A stretch of DNA of 64,000 bases from Wolfiporia cocos (taxonomy: Eukaryota; Basidiomycota; Agaricomycetes; Polyporales; Phaeolaceae), in the NCBI GenBank assembly GCA_029448655.1, contig JACCLO010000010.1:1426001-1490000 (forward strand). The letters run 5' to 3'. Positions 34,301 to 45,632 of this stretch are shown in pieces. Position numbers and translations under genes: made by a program. Position 1 is the first letter of the stretch. Each line of letters starts with the position of its first letter. Below the pieces are notes generated by a model. That model was not told the DNA's origin. It searched no databases and worked only from the letters and a program-made list of their open reading frames with translations.

Positions 34301-35117
34301 TTGCATCTAAAATGAATTGTTAGATGCAACAGAGGATCGGAGACGACATGTGAGACCCTTGGTGAAGTCCTCCTCATGCTCATCGTAGCACCACATGTCC
34401 ACCTTCCCAGGCGTGGCACCTCGAGCAAACATGGGCAAGATGTCTGGGGAACCGAAAGAGAAGGTGTGGCTTGATTGATTGAACACGGAGTCGAAATCAA
34501 CCTGCGCAGCGTTTGAGTGTTGAGCTTATTACGAGCGACTCAACTCATTACAGGATTCGTTTTCCAGCCCTAATACAGATCTATTTAGTCATCAAGCCCA
34601 AGGTTCGATCCGCAAATAATATCACTTTTGTTACAGCAGACACATCTTCGTACATGCCGCCTATGAGAGAACGTGACTCCCAGACGAACATTGCCAACGC
34701 GTAGCACGCTCGTACCAATAAGCGCCACATGGCCCGGCCGACTTTCGGTTGGCACACGCGTATGCGATATTCCAAAGGCACCCTTGGTCTCGATAATTGA
34801 TCGCAAATATGGTGCTACAACTGTGGGGGAATCTGGGACTGTCGGAAATGCATTTTTAGCTAAAAGAAGATCCGCGCGAAGCCCATCCGCTGACACCAGG
34901 AGGGTTCAGTGCTGATATAAATATTTGTGCATCGGGCCTACTCACCAACGATTAGCACAAGCCGGCGTGATTCTGCGTGCCCCAGCCTGTGGGACTGCAT
35001 CCCGTGCACAACAGGGCTAGTGAAGTAGCAGTCAAAGACAGTCCCAATGTAGACAAGATGAAATATGAGGCCAGTGACCAGTAGCCACAGTATGCCATTG
35101 TTCCTTTCATCCGTCAT
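31311..35117 (-). CDS. MCD4: GPI ethanolamine phosphate transferase 1 (Mcd4/PIG-N)
   Basis: Minus strand, 19 exons: 34946-35117, 34716-34889, 34626-34660, 34552-34569, 34357-34501, 34140-34306, 33946-34087, 33554-33880, 33311-33503, 32893-33262, 32644-32834, 32521-32599, 32323-32431, 31962-32271, 31898-31912, 31775-31844, 31599-31713, 31500-31538, 31311-31441. All phases fit; 933 aa, close to yeast Mcd4. The enzyme adds ethanolamine phosphate to the first mannose of the GPI precursor in the ER. One N-terminal membrane segment (about 9-30) is followed by a lumenal alkaline-phosphatase-like domain: [41 protein letters not shown] and [15 protein letters not shown] (about 270). A multispanning PIG-N domain fills the C-terminal half (QVSFLEPVYRL-type region read here as [18 protein letters not shown]). 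Exons of 18 and 15 nt are needed to keep conserved sequence (GWKTNP, NVASIS). Confidence 0.92.
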
Positions 35118-36047
35118 TCTAGTGAAACGTAGGAGCTAAGCGTGCTGTCGACAAGCGACATCAATATGAAGCTGGATGCTTCTACCAATAGTAAGCGTAA
35201 GCTCCAATATAGTGCGATCTTTCGTGTGAGTGCTTCCTCTGCAGTAAAAACCCGGATACAGCAGGGGGGATTTAACGTCGAGGACGAAGATGAACGGTAC
35301 CTTGGCAGTGAATGAACGCCACCCGTTGAGCGCTTCGACGGAACGCGATGGGTATGTCACGTGTATCGCGCCCGTGCCGTAGTCTCTAGTTGAACGTTTG
35401 AATTTGAACCTGGACCCACCCGCGACGCGATTGTCCTAACTCCGAAATTTCTGGTATTGTTCTCAACTACTGTCCTCACCAGGCTCGTTGCTGGCATCAC
35501 ATAATGACAGACACACCAGTGCTGCGACTGCGGCGTGTTCTATCGGGCCCGTTCAACGGGTGTGAAAATCTGCCCGTATCTAAAATTATCTGTCCGTGCA
35601 TCACAACTTGAATATTTAAGGACCCTTAGGACTTCGCAACTATTGGAGCATTGCCTGTACGTGGGAGTCGCTTGCGGTCAAGACCTCTGAAGTACAAGTC
35701 AAGAAGACGCGATCTACTTCAACGTGTCAATATTCTTGTCTCACGATTTTCACCACTACGCTTCGCAATGGTCATATGGCCCGAATTTGCATAATGTCCT
35801 GCCGGACAATATATTGAAGCCCCTTACGACCTGTGACGTAATGCATGCACTCGTCGTTTTTCGACTGCTGCCGCAGGTCATTTGCTTGAGGTGCTTCGGT
35901 CATGCTGGCTCACAACGGTCCGCTAGTCTCAGTCCTGTGACGTTTGTCTTTCTGATCTCTGGCATGTCGAAGTCGGCACATTTAATGAGTGGATTGTATA
36001 AATGTTGCAATTAGCTTTCTGCACGTTGTGACGGAGACAATTGCGTG
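35118..36047. other. Divergent spacer between MCD4 and GH78 copy 1
   Basis: About 930 bp with no credible gene. It contains the promoter of MCD4 at its left end and that of GH78 copy 1 at its right end, including TATAAA at 35997. Confidence 0.55.
35997..36002 (+). promoter_or_regulatory. TATA box of GH78 copy 1
   Basis: TATAAA, 51 nt before the ATG at 36048. The same hexamer lies 49 and 50 nt before the ATGs of copies 2 and 3. Confidence 0.7.
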
Positions 36048-38464
36048 ATGATCCTCAATCTCCTAATTGCCTTATCTGCGGTGACTGCTGTTTTCTGTGG
36101 CGCTCCCAGTGGGCCATGGGATACTTTCAACTACGCTCCAGAGTCTAAGACTGTGTACCCTCGTGCCATACGTGAACTCAATGGCACTGTCCTCAATACT
36201 GGAAAATTACTCACAAGTGGTGGTACGACCCTGACCGGCAGTGGTTCCTATGTAGCTCTTGACTTCGGTATCGAGGTAAGGCAGATTCCATAGGCTGTCA
36301 TCCCATGCTCAGTACCCGCAGATTGGCGGGCTAGTCTCGCTCAATTTCGACAATGTCTCTTCGTCCTCGTCTATCGCTCTCTCCTTCACAGAGTCGCCTC
36401 TGTTCATCAGTCCACGCACTTCCGATGATTCAGTCCTGTCGACTGCCAATATGTCATACGACGGTGTCCTCAACGTTGCTTCCCCTCTGGAGACCGGTCA
36501 TTGGACTATGCCTACCGCGCGTCTTCGTGGTGGTTTTCGGTATCTCACCATCGTTTCTACTTCAGATGACTCCGTTACAATTTCGAACGTGTCCTGCGCT
36601 ATCACGTTCATGCCCCATGTCGATAACCTAAGGAATTATAGCGGATACTTCTATGCATCTGATCCAGTATACTGGGATTCAAACTTTCTGACCAAGGTTA
36701 GCAAAAATCAATATATTGAACTCTTAGCATTTGACCTAATTTTGGATTGCAGATATGGTATTCTGGCGCATACACCGTGCAGACAGACACGATCGCGGCA
36801 GATTCCGGGCGACAAGTGCCTTTTGTGTCCTCGCCAGGTAGATATTGTTGAGCAGTTTGCCGATGCGGCCTCGTATTTGATTAGGCTGGTCTAATAACGC
36901 AACTATTGGGGTCGCTAGCCCTGTAATCGTTGACGGTGCAAAACGCGATCGGTGCGTCCGGCGGCTCTCATTCCGAGCACAATCCTGACGTGCTCAATGC
37001 AGCGATATATGGCCAGGTGTGGATTGTAGTGGACGCATCCGCAGATTTAGGTCGCTCAGATAGCCTCACAGGTGACATGGGTATCGCCGTTCCCACACAA
37101 TTTGTCTCGACCAACGATCTGATTACCACACGCAACGCCCTCGACACGCTCTTTGCCCAGCAAAACGCAGAGACCGGCGCCCTGCCCTACTGCGGCCCTC
37201 CTCTGAGTAGCATCTTCGCATCGCCAAATGGCAGCAGCGACACGTACCATGCATGGACGATCATTGGCGCATATAACTACTACTTGTACTCTGGTGACAC
37301 CGAATGGCTTCAGAAGACGTGGAACAACTATACGAAAGCAGTGCGTTTCCTCACGAACAAGGTCGATGATACCGGACTGTTGAATGTCACTGCGCCAAAT
37401 GATTGGGGAAGGATTGGGCAAGGAGGGCACAACTCGGAAGCTAACGCCATATACTACAAGGTTGATCTTTCTATTTCTCAAACTTGGAATCATGGCTCAA
37501 GGATCGCACCCCGTAGGTGCTCACGAATAGCGCGGAACTCGCAAGTCAGCTGAACGATACTGAACTTGCTACATCGTACTCTGCCAACGCATCCGCGCTG
37601 AAATCAGTGTATAACGAGGCTTTCTGGCTCGAGGACGAGGGCATGTACCGAGACAACGAGACGACGACACTCTGTCCACAGGACGGGAACTCCCTTGCAG
37701 TGCTATTCAACGTCACAGAATCTGCCGAACAGGCATCAGCTATTAGCAAGGGACTGACAAGAAACTGGAATGAGTATGGGGCGGTATCTCCTGAATGTCC
37801 GGATACGATCGCTCCATACATAGGAGGCTTTGAGGTGAGTGAGCATCGCCTCTTGCACCATCCGATATACCAATCGTTGTCACAATGCAGCTGCAAGCCC
37901 ATTTCGTATCCGGGAATGATGAGCGCGCCTTGGAATTCCTCCGCCTGCAATGGGGTTATATGTTGTACACCAATATCAGTGTACAATCCACCTTGCTCGA
38001 AGGATACACCGCTAATGGCTCGCTGTAGTATGTCGTCATGACACACTATCGTTCCTTCGCTGACTTTTCACTCTTCCAGCTATCGATCTGCCAATGGATA
38101 TAACTATGATGCATCCTATACCAGCCACGCACACGGATGGAGCACGGGCCCGACGTCTGCGCTGACATTCTACGTCCTTGGCCTAACAGTGACCTCTCCA
38201 CTGGGTCAAACCTGGTCAATCGCACCGCATACACCGGGTCTTCCTTCTGCTCAAGGAGGGTTTGAAACTGCGCTTGGATGGTTCGGGGTGGACTGGGCGT
38301 CCAGCGCAGATGCGTTCAGCATGTCGATCTCGACGCCTGCAGGAACGAGTGGCGTGGTCGTGCTGCCGATCAACGGAACGGTCACCGTAGATGGGAGTGT
38401 CCGGCAGGTCAAGTCGACCGTCCAGCTGGAAGGTGGAAATCACACCGTCATTATACGAGCTTGA
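36048..38464 (+). CDS. Secreted GH78 alpha-L-rhamnosidase-type glycosidase, copy 1
   Basis: Nine exons: 36048-36275, 36322-36696, 36753-36837, 36885-36951, 37003-37016 (14 nt), 37072-37460, 37517-37834, 37891-38027, 38080-38464; 665 aa. A signal peptide is evident (MILNLLIALSAVTAVFCGAP), with many N-glycosylation sequons, so the enzyme should be secreted. It is likely to release alpha-L-rhamnose from plant pectin or glycosides. Family landmarks: N-terminal beta-rich region (LSLNFDNV-type, FTESPLFIS), the six-hairpin catalytic region with IVDGAKRDR then IWPGDMGIAVPTQFVSTND, DTYHAWTIIGAYNYYLYSGD, WGYMLYTNISVQSTLLEGY and SHAHGWSTGPTSALTF. A C-terminal beta domain ends the protein. The acidic signature DGAKRDR is intact. 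The start is the ATG at 36048. The GH78 assignment comes from recalled family motifs; the substrate is inferred. Confidence 0.85.
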
Positions 38465-38948
38465 GGGTGAGAATAGTGCGCACACGGCGATTGTGACTGA
38501 CCTTCAATGTCGGGATGCGTACATTGCTATATGATGATCATATTTCCCCAGGTGTCAGGTGTTGAGCAAGGTCCCTTTATAGCAGATTGAATCCAAAGTC
38601 CTGCAGCGACGATCGGACGTAACTCAGCTGCGGTTCCGGGGCCTCGGATGAGTGAATCATGGAAAGGCTCGACCTGTGACACGCCTAGACTCATGGACAC
38701 GAAGGCAATTATTCCGATAATCCATGGAAAATCTTCGCTCGTAACCATCAGCGCCGTTCAGCTCCAGATTGCTGGTCATCTGCCATTATGTCCTCAGACT
38801 GGCCCGGATATGAGTCTCCGCGGCCCGTGAAGCTCAGTCTCGTGATGAAGGCCGACGTTTGTCTCTCACCGTCCCCTGCATGCAGTTGTGTAAGTAGTCT
38901 ATAAATCGAGCAGATGGGGCCGCAACCGCAGGCTCAGCGTCGTGCGGG
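38465..38948. other. Spacer between GH78 copies 1 and 2
   Basis: 484 bp without a gene; the right end is the promoter of copy 2 with TATAAA at 38900. Confidence 0.55.
38900..38905 (+). promoter_or_regulatory. TATA box of GH78 copy 2
   Basis: TATAAA, 49 nt before the ATG at 38949, matching the position in copies 1 and 3. Confidence 0.7.
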
Positions 38949-41398
38949 ATGTTTTTGGGTGCGCTTTTCAGATTACTGCTGCTATCAACCCCGGTTCTTT
39001 GTGCGGCCCCTAGTGGTCCCTGGGACCAGTTCAATCTCGCTCCGGAATCCAGAACTGTGTACCCAAAAGCTATACACAACTTGAGTGGCACTGTCGAGAA
39101 TGCCACCAATTTGCTCGCAAATGGATCCGCTACACTCTCGGGAAATGGTTCCTACGTCACCCTTGACTTCGGCCAAGAGGTATGTACAACCGCCCCGTCT
39201 TCACGGAATGTCTTGCTCACATTCATCTCTCGTAGGTCGGCGGGTTCATCTCTCTGAACTTCGATGAGGTCACGCCGAGGTCTTCAATCGCCCTATCGTT
39301 CACCGAGTCCCCTCTATTCATCAGCCCGCTCACCTCAGACGACTCGGCAGTTCAAGATGCAAATATGTCATACGACGGGGTCCTTCCTATCACTGCACCC
39401 ATCGAGACCACTTTCTACACGATGCCCTCCTACCGTCTGCGCGGCGGTTTTCGTTACCTAACCCTCGTGTCCACCTCTGAGAGCTACGTCACAATCTCAA
39501 ATGTGTCCTGCGCAATCTCATTCATGCCGCACGTGGAAGATCTGCGCAACTATACCGGCTACTTCTACGTATCTGATACAGGGTCTGAATACGCAGACTT
39601 CTTGACTAGGGTGAATCTTGATTTCTCCTTTTTTGGAAAAGTCATTTTCACCTTACCCGCAGCTCTGGTACTCTGGCGCATATACTGTGCAAACCGTAAC
39701 AATTGCCGCAGACACTGGTAGAAAGGACCCGCCCGCTCCCTCCCCTGGTATGTCCAAGCAGCCTGGTGATGAAATACTGTTCAGCTGAATGTTGTAGGCT
39801 GGTATAACAATGCAACGGCGGCTACAGCAAGTCCTGTTGTCGTTGATGGTGCAAAACGTGGCCGGTATGTGATATGCTTCAATGCGTGTGCTTACAACTG
39901 AAATTGTCCCAGGGCTGTGTGGTCAGGTACGATCGACGCCCATGCAAACTGCTTACGAAGATATTGACCAGTAAGTAGCTGATATGCATCTAGCGGTTAC
40001 TACTGAGTTCGTCTCGACGAACGACATTATCCCCTCTCGCAATGCTCTTTCTACCCTATTCTCGGAACTGAACCAGGAAACCGGTCAGATGCCTTATTCT
40101 GGTCCGCCCCTGAGTGAGCAGGGAAGCGATACATATCAAGCCTGGACACTTATCGGAACGTATGATTACGTTCTCTACTCCGGAGACCTGACGTGGTTAG
40201 AGAGCACGTGGAGCAATTACACCAAGGCTCTCCAGTTCCTTGCCAATAAGATAGATAGCACAGGCCTGCTGTACGTTACCGGTACTGGGGATTGGGGGAG
40301 ACTCTATCAGGGCGGATACAACTCCGAGGCGAACGCTATCTTTTACAAGGTCTGCTTCAGTCGAGATCGAGATTGATCCAAGTTACGCTGATATCCAACA
40401 TAGGCTCTCACAAACAGCGCAGACCTCGCCAATTGGTTGAATGATACCACACTTGCCGCTGAATATGTTACAAATGCATCAGCACTGAAGGCAAGATTCA
40501 ACGACGCATTCTGGTCTGATAGCGAGGGCATGTATCGTGACAATTTAACATCAACGCTCTACCCGCAAGACGCAAATTCTCTTGCCGTCATATTCAACCT
40601 TACGACGTCTACGGAACAGGCGTCATCAATCAGCGGAGGCCTTACACGTTGTTGGAATGAGTACGGCTCCGTGGCCCCCGAGTTGCCTGATACTATAGCT
40701 CCGTTTATTGGCGGCTTCGAGGTGTGTCACACAAAATGTATCCGCATTTGCAGCTAGCTCTCATAGCTGTTCTGTCAGCTCGCTGCTCACTTCGTCTCTG
40801 GAAACGACGCGCGTGCAATGGAACTACTTCGCCTGGAATGGGGATATATGCTGAATACCTCTATCAGCGTACAATCTACGTTGCTTGAAGGCTACACCTC
40901 TAATGGCTCTTTGTAGTGAGTGCATGGACTTGCTTGATTTTGGATATTCAGGATACGATACCAATGCTCGTCTATGCCCTCGTTTGTCATAGTTTCAGAT
41001 CTATCGATGGTTACGACTACGACGCCTCATTCACCAGCCACTCTCATGGCTGGAGTAGCGGACCCACAGCCTCACTGACCTTCTATGTTCTCGGGTTGAC
41101 CGTTACTTCCCCTCAGGGCAAGACCTGGTCTGTTGCTCCTCACACATCTGGTCTTTCCTCTGTGCAAGGCGGCTTCGAGACACCACTTGGGTGGTTCGGC
41201 GTAGAGTGGTCCTCAGATGATGGTACATTCAACATGACCGTCTCTACACCAGAAGGCACAAACGGCGTTGTATTCCTGCCCATTGACGGCGCGGTTTTAA
41301 TAGATGGTAGTGAATACGGTGACAACTCCACTTTGCTATTGGATGGTGGGGATCACACAATATTGGTGCAGAGTCGCTTAACGGTGATACGATATTGA
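38949..41398 (+). CDS. GH78-type glycosidase, copy 2, altered active-site signature
   Basis: Nine exons: 38949-39179, 39236-39610, 39663-39747, 39798-39864, 39913-39926 (14 nt), 39979-40349, 40404-40721, 40779-40915, 40993-41398; 667 aa. Signal peptide MFLGALFRLLLLSTPVLCAA. The gene is full length and open, with the same fold landmarks as its neighbours (DWGRLYQGGYNSEANAIFYK, SHSHGWSSGPTASL). In the signature where copies 1 and 3 read DGAKRDR ... VWPGDM or IWPGDM, this copy reads DGAKRGR ... VWSADMHL. The acidic codon GAT is replaced by GGC at about 39859-39864, and Pro-Gly by Ser-Ala. Weak or lost hydrolysis, binding-only function or changed specificity are possible. The acceptor at 39978 is chosen because it keeps frame and length. 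For exon 9 the acceptor CATAG (40992) is preferred, since the later TTTCAG would create a stop. Confidence 0.82.
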
Positions 41399-41948
41399 AG
41401 GTGCGTCAACAAAGTACTCAGAATCATTCACTGACGCTGAGGTGATCTTCGGGCAGAATGGGTTCATGTGTAAACGTAGGCAATATCATGGAACATGATA
41501 GTACTTCTCATGGATACTGCAATACTGCATCCCAACCCGACGACCTGTCAGGAACAATTTGATCAAGTTCTTCACTGGAAGGGTTTCTGAACTAACCTTG
41601 GGACACCTGTACCGGTCCGCATGACGAATTCGACGAATTCGTGGATGAGCAACACGGTCTGGTGCGTCATCAGAACCACCTTCATACTCTGTGCCTAGCT
41701 CGGATGCTCATGCGATTGCTTCTTGTGATTCCAAGCATGCACCGGTATCCTGACCTGGAAACCGCTGACCTATATTCACATCGGTCTGAGCGTGGCCATG
41801 GTCAGGGTCATACGGTTTGCGGCCCGCCAGATAGATCTCGTGACCTCGTGGGTATATTGCTCTCGTCGCAGGCAGTCAAGTTCTGCTGCCACAGCCGCTA
41901 TAAATCCGAGGGAATCTCTGTAGCGCATGCAACAAGCCTTCGGAATAG
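41399..41948. other. Spacer between GH78 copies 2 and 3
   Basis: 550 bp without a gene; contains a short direct duplication, ATTCGACGAATTCG, near 41626, and TATAAA at 41899 before copy 3. Confidence 0.5.
41899..41904 (+). promoter_or_regulatory. TATA box of GH78 copy 3
   Basis: TATAAA, 50 nt before the ATG at 41949. Confidence 0.7.
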
Positions 41949-44326
41949 ATGGTGCTATACGTATTGTGCGCCATATTGACGTTGTGCATTTCCGCACTAG
42001 GTGCCGTTCCCAATGGCCCCTGGGATGCCTTCAACTTAGCGCCTGACTCCCGGACGGTATATCCTCGGTCAGTACACGGCATTGACGGTACGGTAACAGA
42101 TGCGCACAATTTGCTGTCAAATGGCAGCGCCACACTTGCTGCGAACGGGTCATTTGTAACACTTGATTTTGGATACGAGGTGAGTGATTCCGATTCGGAG
42201 GGTACTACAGATCTTTACTTGTGATGTACTTCGTAGGTCGGGGGCTGGATCTCTCTCAACTTCGACAACGTATCCGACTCCTCATCCATTGCTCTCTCCT
42301 TCACGGAGTCTCCTGTGTTCATCAGGCCATATGCCTCCGACGACTCTTCCTATCCCTCGGCCAATACAACCTATGATGGTGTCCTTGAGGTCCCTGCGCC
42401 GCTTACCACGGGCTATTGGACCCAGCCTATTGCACGTCTACGAGGTGGCTATCGCTACTTAACGATTGTTTCTACTTCGCACGATCCTGTTACAATTTCC
42501 AACATATCCTGCGCCATCTCGTTCATGCCTCACTGGGACAACATGAAGAATTACAGTGGTTATTTCTACGCGTCTGATCCAGACTTCTTTGATGAGGATT
42601 TCCTGACGAAAGTGAGCGTCCAAGCTGCCTCAGGATAGCTTGTCTGTTGAATGAGTGCCATCAGATATGGTATTCAGGCGCATATACAGTGCAGACAGAC
42701 ACCGTTCCGTTGAACACAGGCAGAGAGGTACCGTTTGTCTCTTCTCCAGGTATGACACAGGTCAGATTTCAGCGATGCCGCTACCGACCAATTAGCAGGA
42801 TGGCTTAACAATGCTACGCTCGGTGTAGCTGGACCCATCATTGTCGATGGGGCGAAACGCGATCGGTAAGCTTTCAGCATCATCACAAGACAAGTACCTA
42901 GCTGAGTATTGTCTGTAGCGCGGTATGGCCCGGTGACATGGGCATTGCCGTCCCAACGCAATTCGTGTCCACAAACGATCTACTTCCCACGCGCAATGCC
43001 CTGTCGACGATGTTTGCTGCCCAGAATGCGGAGACGGGCGCTTTGCCTGAATCTGGCCCGCCGCTCAGTCAACAAGGCAGCGATACGTACCACGGTTGGA
43101 CCCTCATAGGCACCTACAATTATTTCTTGTACTCCGGCGACTATGAGTGGATGGAGAACGTCTGGAGCAACTATACCAAGGCGGTGCGGTACTTGGCAGG
43201 CAAAGTCAATGCTACCACGGGGCTGCTGGACGTGACCGGCACTAGAGATTGGGGTCGGCTATGGCAGGGAGGGTTCAATTCTGAGGCAAATGCGATATAC
43301 TACAAGGTTTGTGGTATTGCATTCATGGAAACGTATTGCGTTGAACACAAACAGACACTGCATTGCAGGTTTTAGTCAACAGCGCAGAGATTGCCTCTAA
43401 TCTCAAAAATTCGGAGCTGTCTATGGAGTACGCGACGAACGCGTCCACGCTGAAGACCACCTTCAACGATGCCTACTGGTGGGCTACTGAGGGCATGTAT
43501 CGCGACAACCTAACGTCCACGCTCTGTCCCCAAGATGCGAACTCGCTTGCGGTGCTGTTCAATCTTACCGAATCAGCCGAACAGGCTGCACTAATTAGCG
43601 AGGGCCTGGAGAGGTATTGGAACGAATATGGGTCAATCGCCCCAGAGCTCCCGGACACTATCGCGCCTTTCATCGGCGGCTTTGAGGTATGCAATCTTAC
43701 TCGGAGATAATTCTCATGGCCTATGTGACGGTGATTCCCTCACAGCTGCAAGCACACTTTGCATCGGGCAATGATCGTCGCGCAATGGATCTGCTTCGCC
43801 GTGAATGGGGATACATGCTGTACACCAACTTGAGTGTGCAATCTACACTGTTGGAAGGATATACTTCGAACGGCTCATTGTAGTGCGTATCACTGTACCT
43901 TCTACATGTTTACGCATTGATCGCCACGATAGCTACCGCTCGACTGATGGGTACAACTATGATCCAGCATACACCAGCCACTCGCATGGTTGGAGCACGG
44001 GGCCAACTTCTGCCCTCACCTTCTATGTGCTGGGTCTGACTGTCACGTCACCTCAAGGGCGGACATGGTTGGTTGCTCCTCATACTTCAGGGCTGTCGTC
44101 TGTGCAGGGTGGGTTCGAAACGCCACGAGGGTGGTTCGGCGTCAAATGGACAACAACTAGTACCTCCTTCAATTTGTCGGTCGATAGTCCTAAAGGAACA
44201 AGCGGTACAGTCATACTTCCTATCAATGGAACGACGATCACTGTCGATGGCAGTATTGCGCAGCCTTCGGATGGTATTTCGCTGCATCTGGAAGGTGGGG
44301 ATCATACAATCTTTGTGCAAAATTGA
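41949..44326 (+). CDS. Secreted GH78 alpha-L-rhamnosidase-type glycosidase, copy 3
   Basis: Eight exons: 41949-42179, 42237-42611, 42665-42749, 42799-42865, 42919-43306, 43369-43686, 43746-43882, 43933-44326; 664 aa. Signal peptide MVLYVLCAILTLCISALGAV. The signature is intact (DGAKRDR then AVWPGDMGIAVPTQF). The short 14-nt exon of copies 1 and 2 is fused here with the following exon, so this copy lacks one intron. Other conserved blocks match copy 1: DTYHGWTLIGTYNYFLYSGD, DWGRLWQGGFNSEANAIYYK, SLAVLFNLTESAEQA, SHSHGWSTGPTSALTF. Probably an active extracellular rhamnosidase or related exo-glycosidase. The assignment rests on recalled family motifs. Confidence 0.86.
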
Positions 44327-44564
44327 TACACTTGGTTTGTTACGAACGCTGTCTGGGTTTCTTTTCTCCAATCAATATATGTATGCAGTATTTTCAGAGA
44401 AAACACGCGCGTTTCGTTTTGTGATGATCGCCACACTTGCCACATCGCCCGATATGGATTCGCTATTCGCTGCACGAGCACGTGTTTCCCGCCCCTGACG
44501 CGCTCCGTCGCGTCGCGTCGGATCGCGCGACACGTCTCCTCCGAGTCACCAGGCTGTGAGCACC
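44327..44564. other. Spacer between GH78 copy 3 and OPI3
   Basis: Short tandem spacer. The half nearest OPI3 is GC-rich (CGCGTCGCGTCGGATCGCGC). Confidence 0.5.
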
Positions 44565-45406
44565 ATGTCGGCTACTTCATTCCTTTCACTCGTAGACTGG
44601 TCTCAACGCTCTCTCTGGATATCTGTGGCTTCTATAGCATTCAACCCCACTGCATGGAACATTGTGGCACGTAATGGTCAGCCAATCTCATTGACTCGAT
44701 GACGTGCACATCATGTTGAATGCGGTGTATATAGAGTATAGGAATAAGACCATTACTCGAGTTTTTGGCGGAAATGCGAGGAATGGATGCTACTTCTTGG
44801 CTGTGCTAATATTCTCCTTCGGCATGTTTCGTGACTCGCTGTGCGTTTTCGAGTGCGTTACCGTTTCACATGTAATGACTCATTCCTTATAGCTTTCAAC
44901 ACGCACTTGAGGATCAGCCAACGCAAAAGATACTCCCAGAGCCGCTTGACACGATAGTCCCTGCAGTCCTCTTTGTCGCAGGGCAGACGTTCGTTATAAC
45001 ATCGACGTGGGCCCTCGGCATTACCGGAACATTCCTGGGAGATTACTTTGGTATCCTAATGGATCACAGGGTGGAAGGATTCCCGTTTAATGTACTTCGT
45101 GATCCGATGTATATCGGAAGCACGATGTCCTTCGCTGCTGCCTCCCTTTGGTAGGTCTATCCTGACTTCTAGGATGTTCGCACTCAATACAAGAACCCTC
45201 AACCATAGGTTTGAGAGGCCAGCTGGGCTCCTCATTACTTTGTATGTGTACATTGTATACTTGGTCGCACTCCGTTATGAAGGGTATGTCATCGTAACAA
45301 ATTACGTGCACCTCCGGGGCTCACCACGACATGTATCAGGCCGTTTACCGACATGATATACTCGAACCGGGCCTCGCAAAACGCGGAGTCCAAGAAAGAC
45401 CTCTGA
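44565..45406 (+). CDS. OPI3: Phosphatidyl-N-methylethanolamine N-methyltransferase (Opi3-type)
   Basis: Five exons, 44565-44676, 44735-44840, 44893-45150, 45209-45283 and 45340-45406, giving 205 aa, the usual length. Opi3 performs the last two methylations in the synthesis of phosphatidylcholine from phosphatidylethanolamine at the ER. Family landmarks: SLWISVASIAFNPTAWNIVA, then EYRNKTITRVFGGN, NGCYFLAVLIFSFGMFRD, and the methyltransferase block TGTFLGDYFGILMDHRV, FPFNVLRDPMYIGSTMSFAA, ALRYEGPFTDMIYSNR. It has about four hydrophobic segments. Its end converges with COQ8, with 226 bp between the stops. Confidence 0.92.
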
Positions 45407-45632
45407 TGCGTCTTGTCAATCGCAGAAGATGATGCCTTCAACGGCTTCAACGACAATGAAAAAGACCTGGGACACCAAGCATGATTTCAACATCTAAAGC
45501 TATGCGGGATCTTCCACTGCTTCATGGCGTCAAAGTACAGTACGTCTCAGGGAATAGCTACCTGTAGTCTAACGGAGTTGGGATGTGTGTTTTGTCCATT
45601 TTCTGTAGTTGTTGTAACGGATGATGTTCTCT

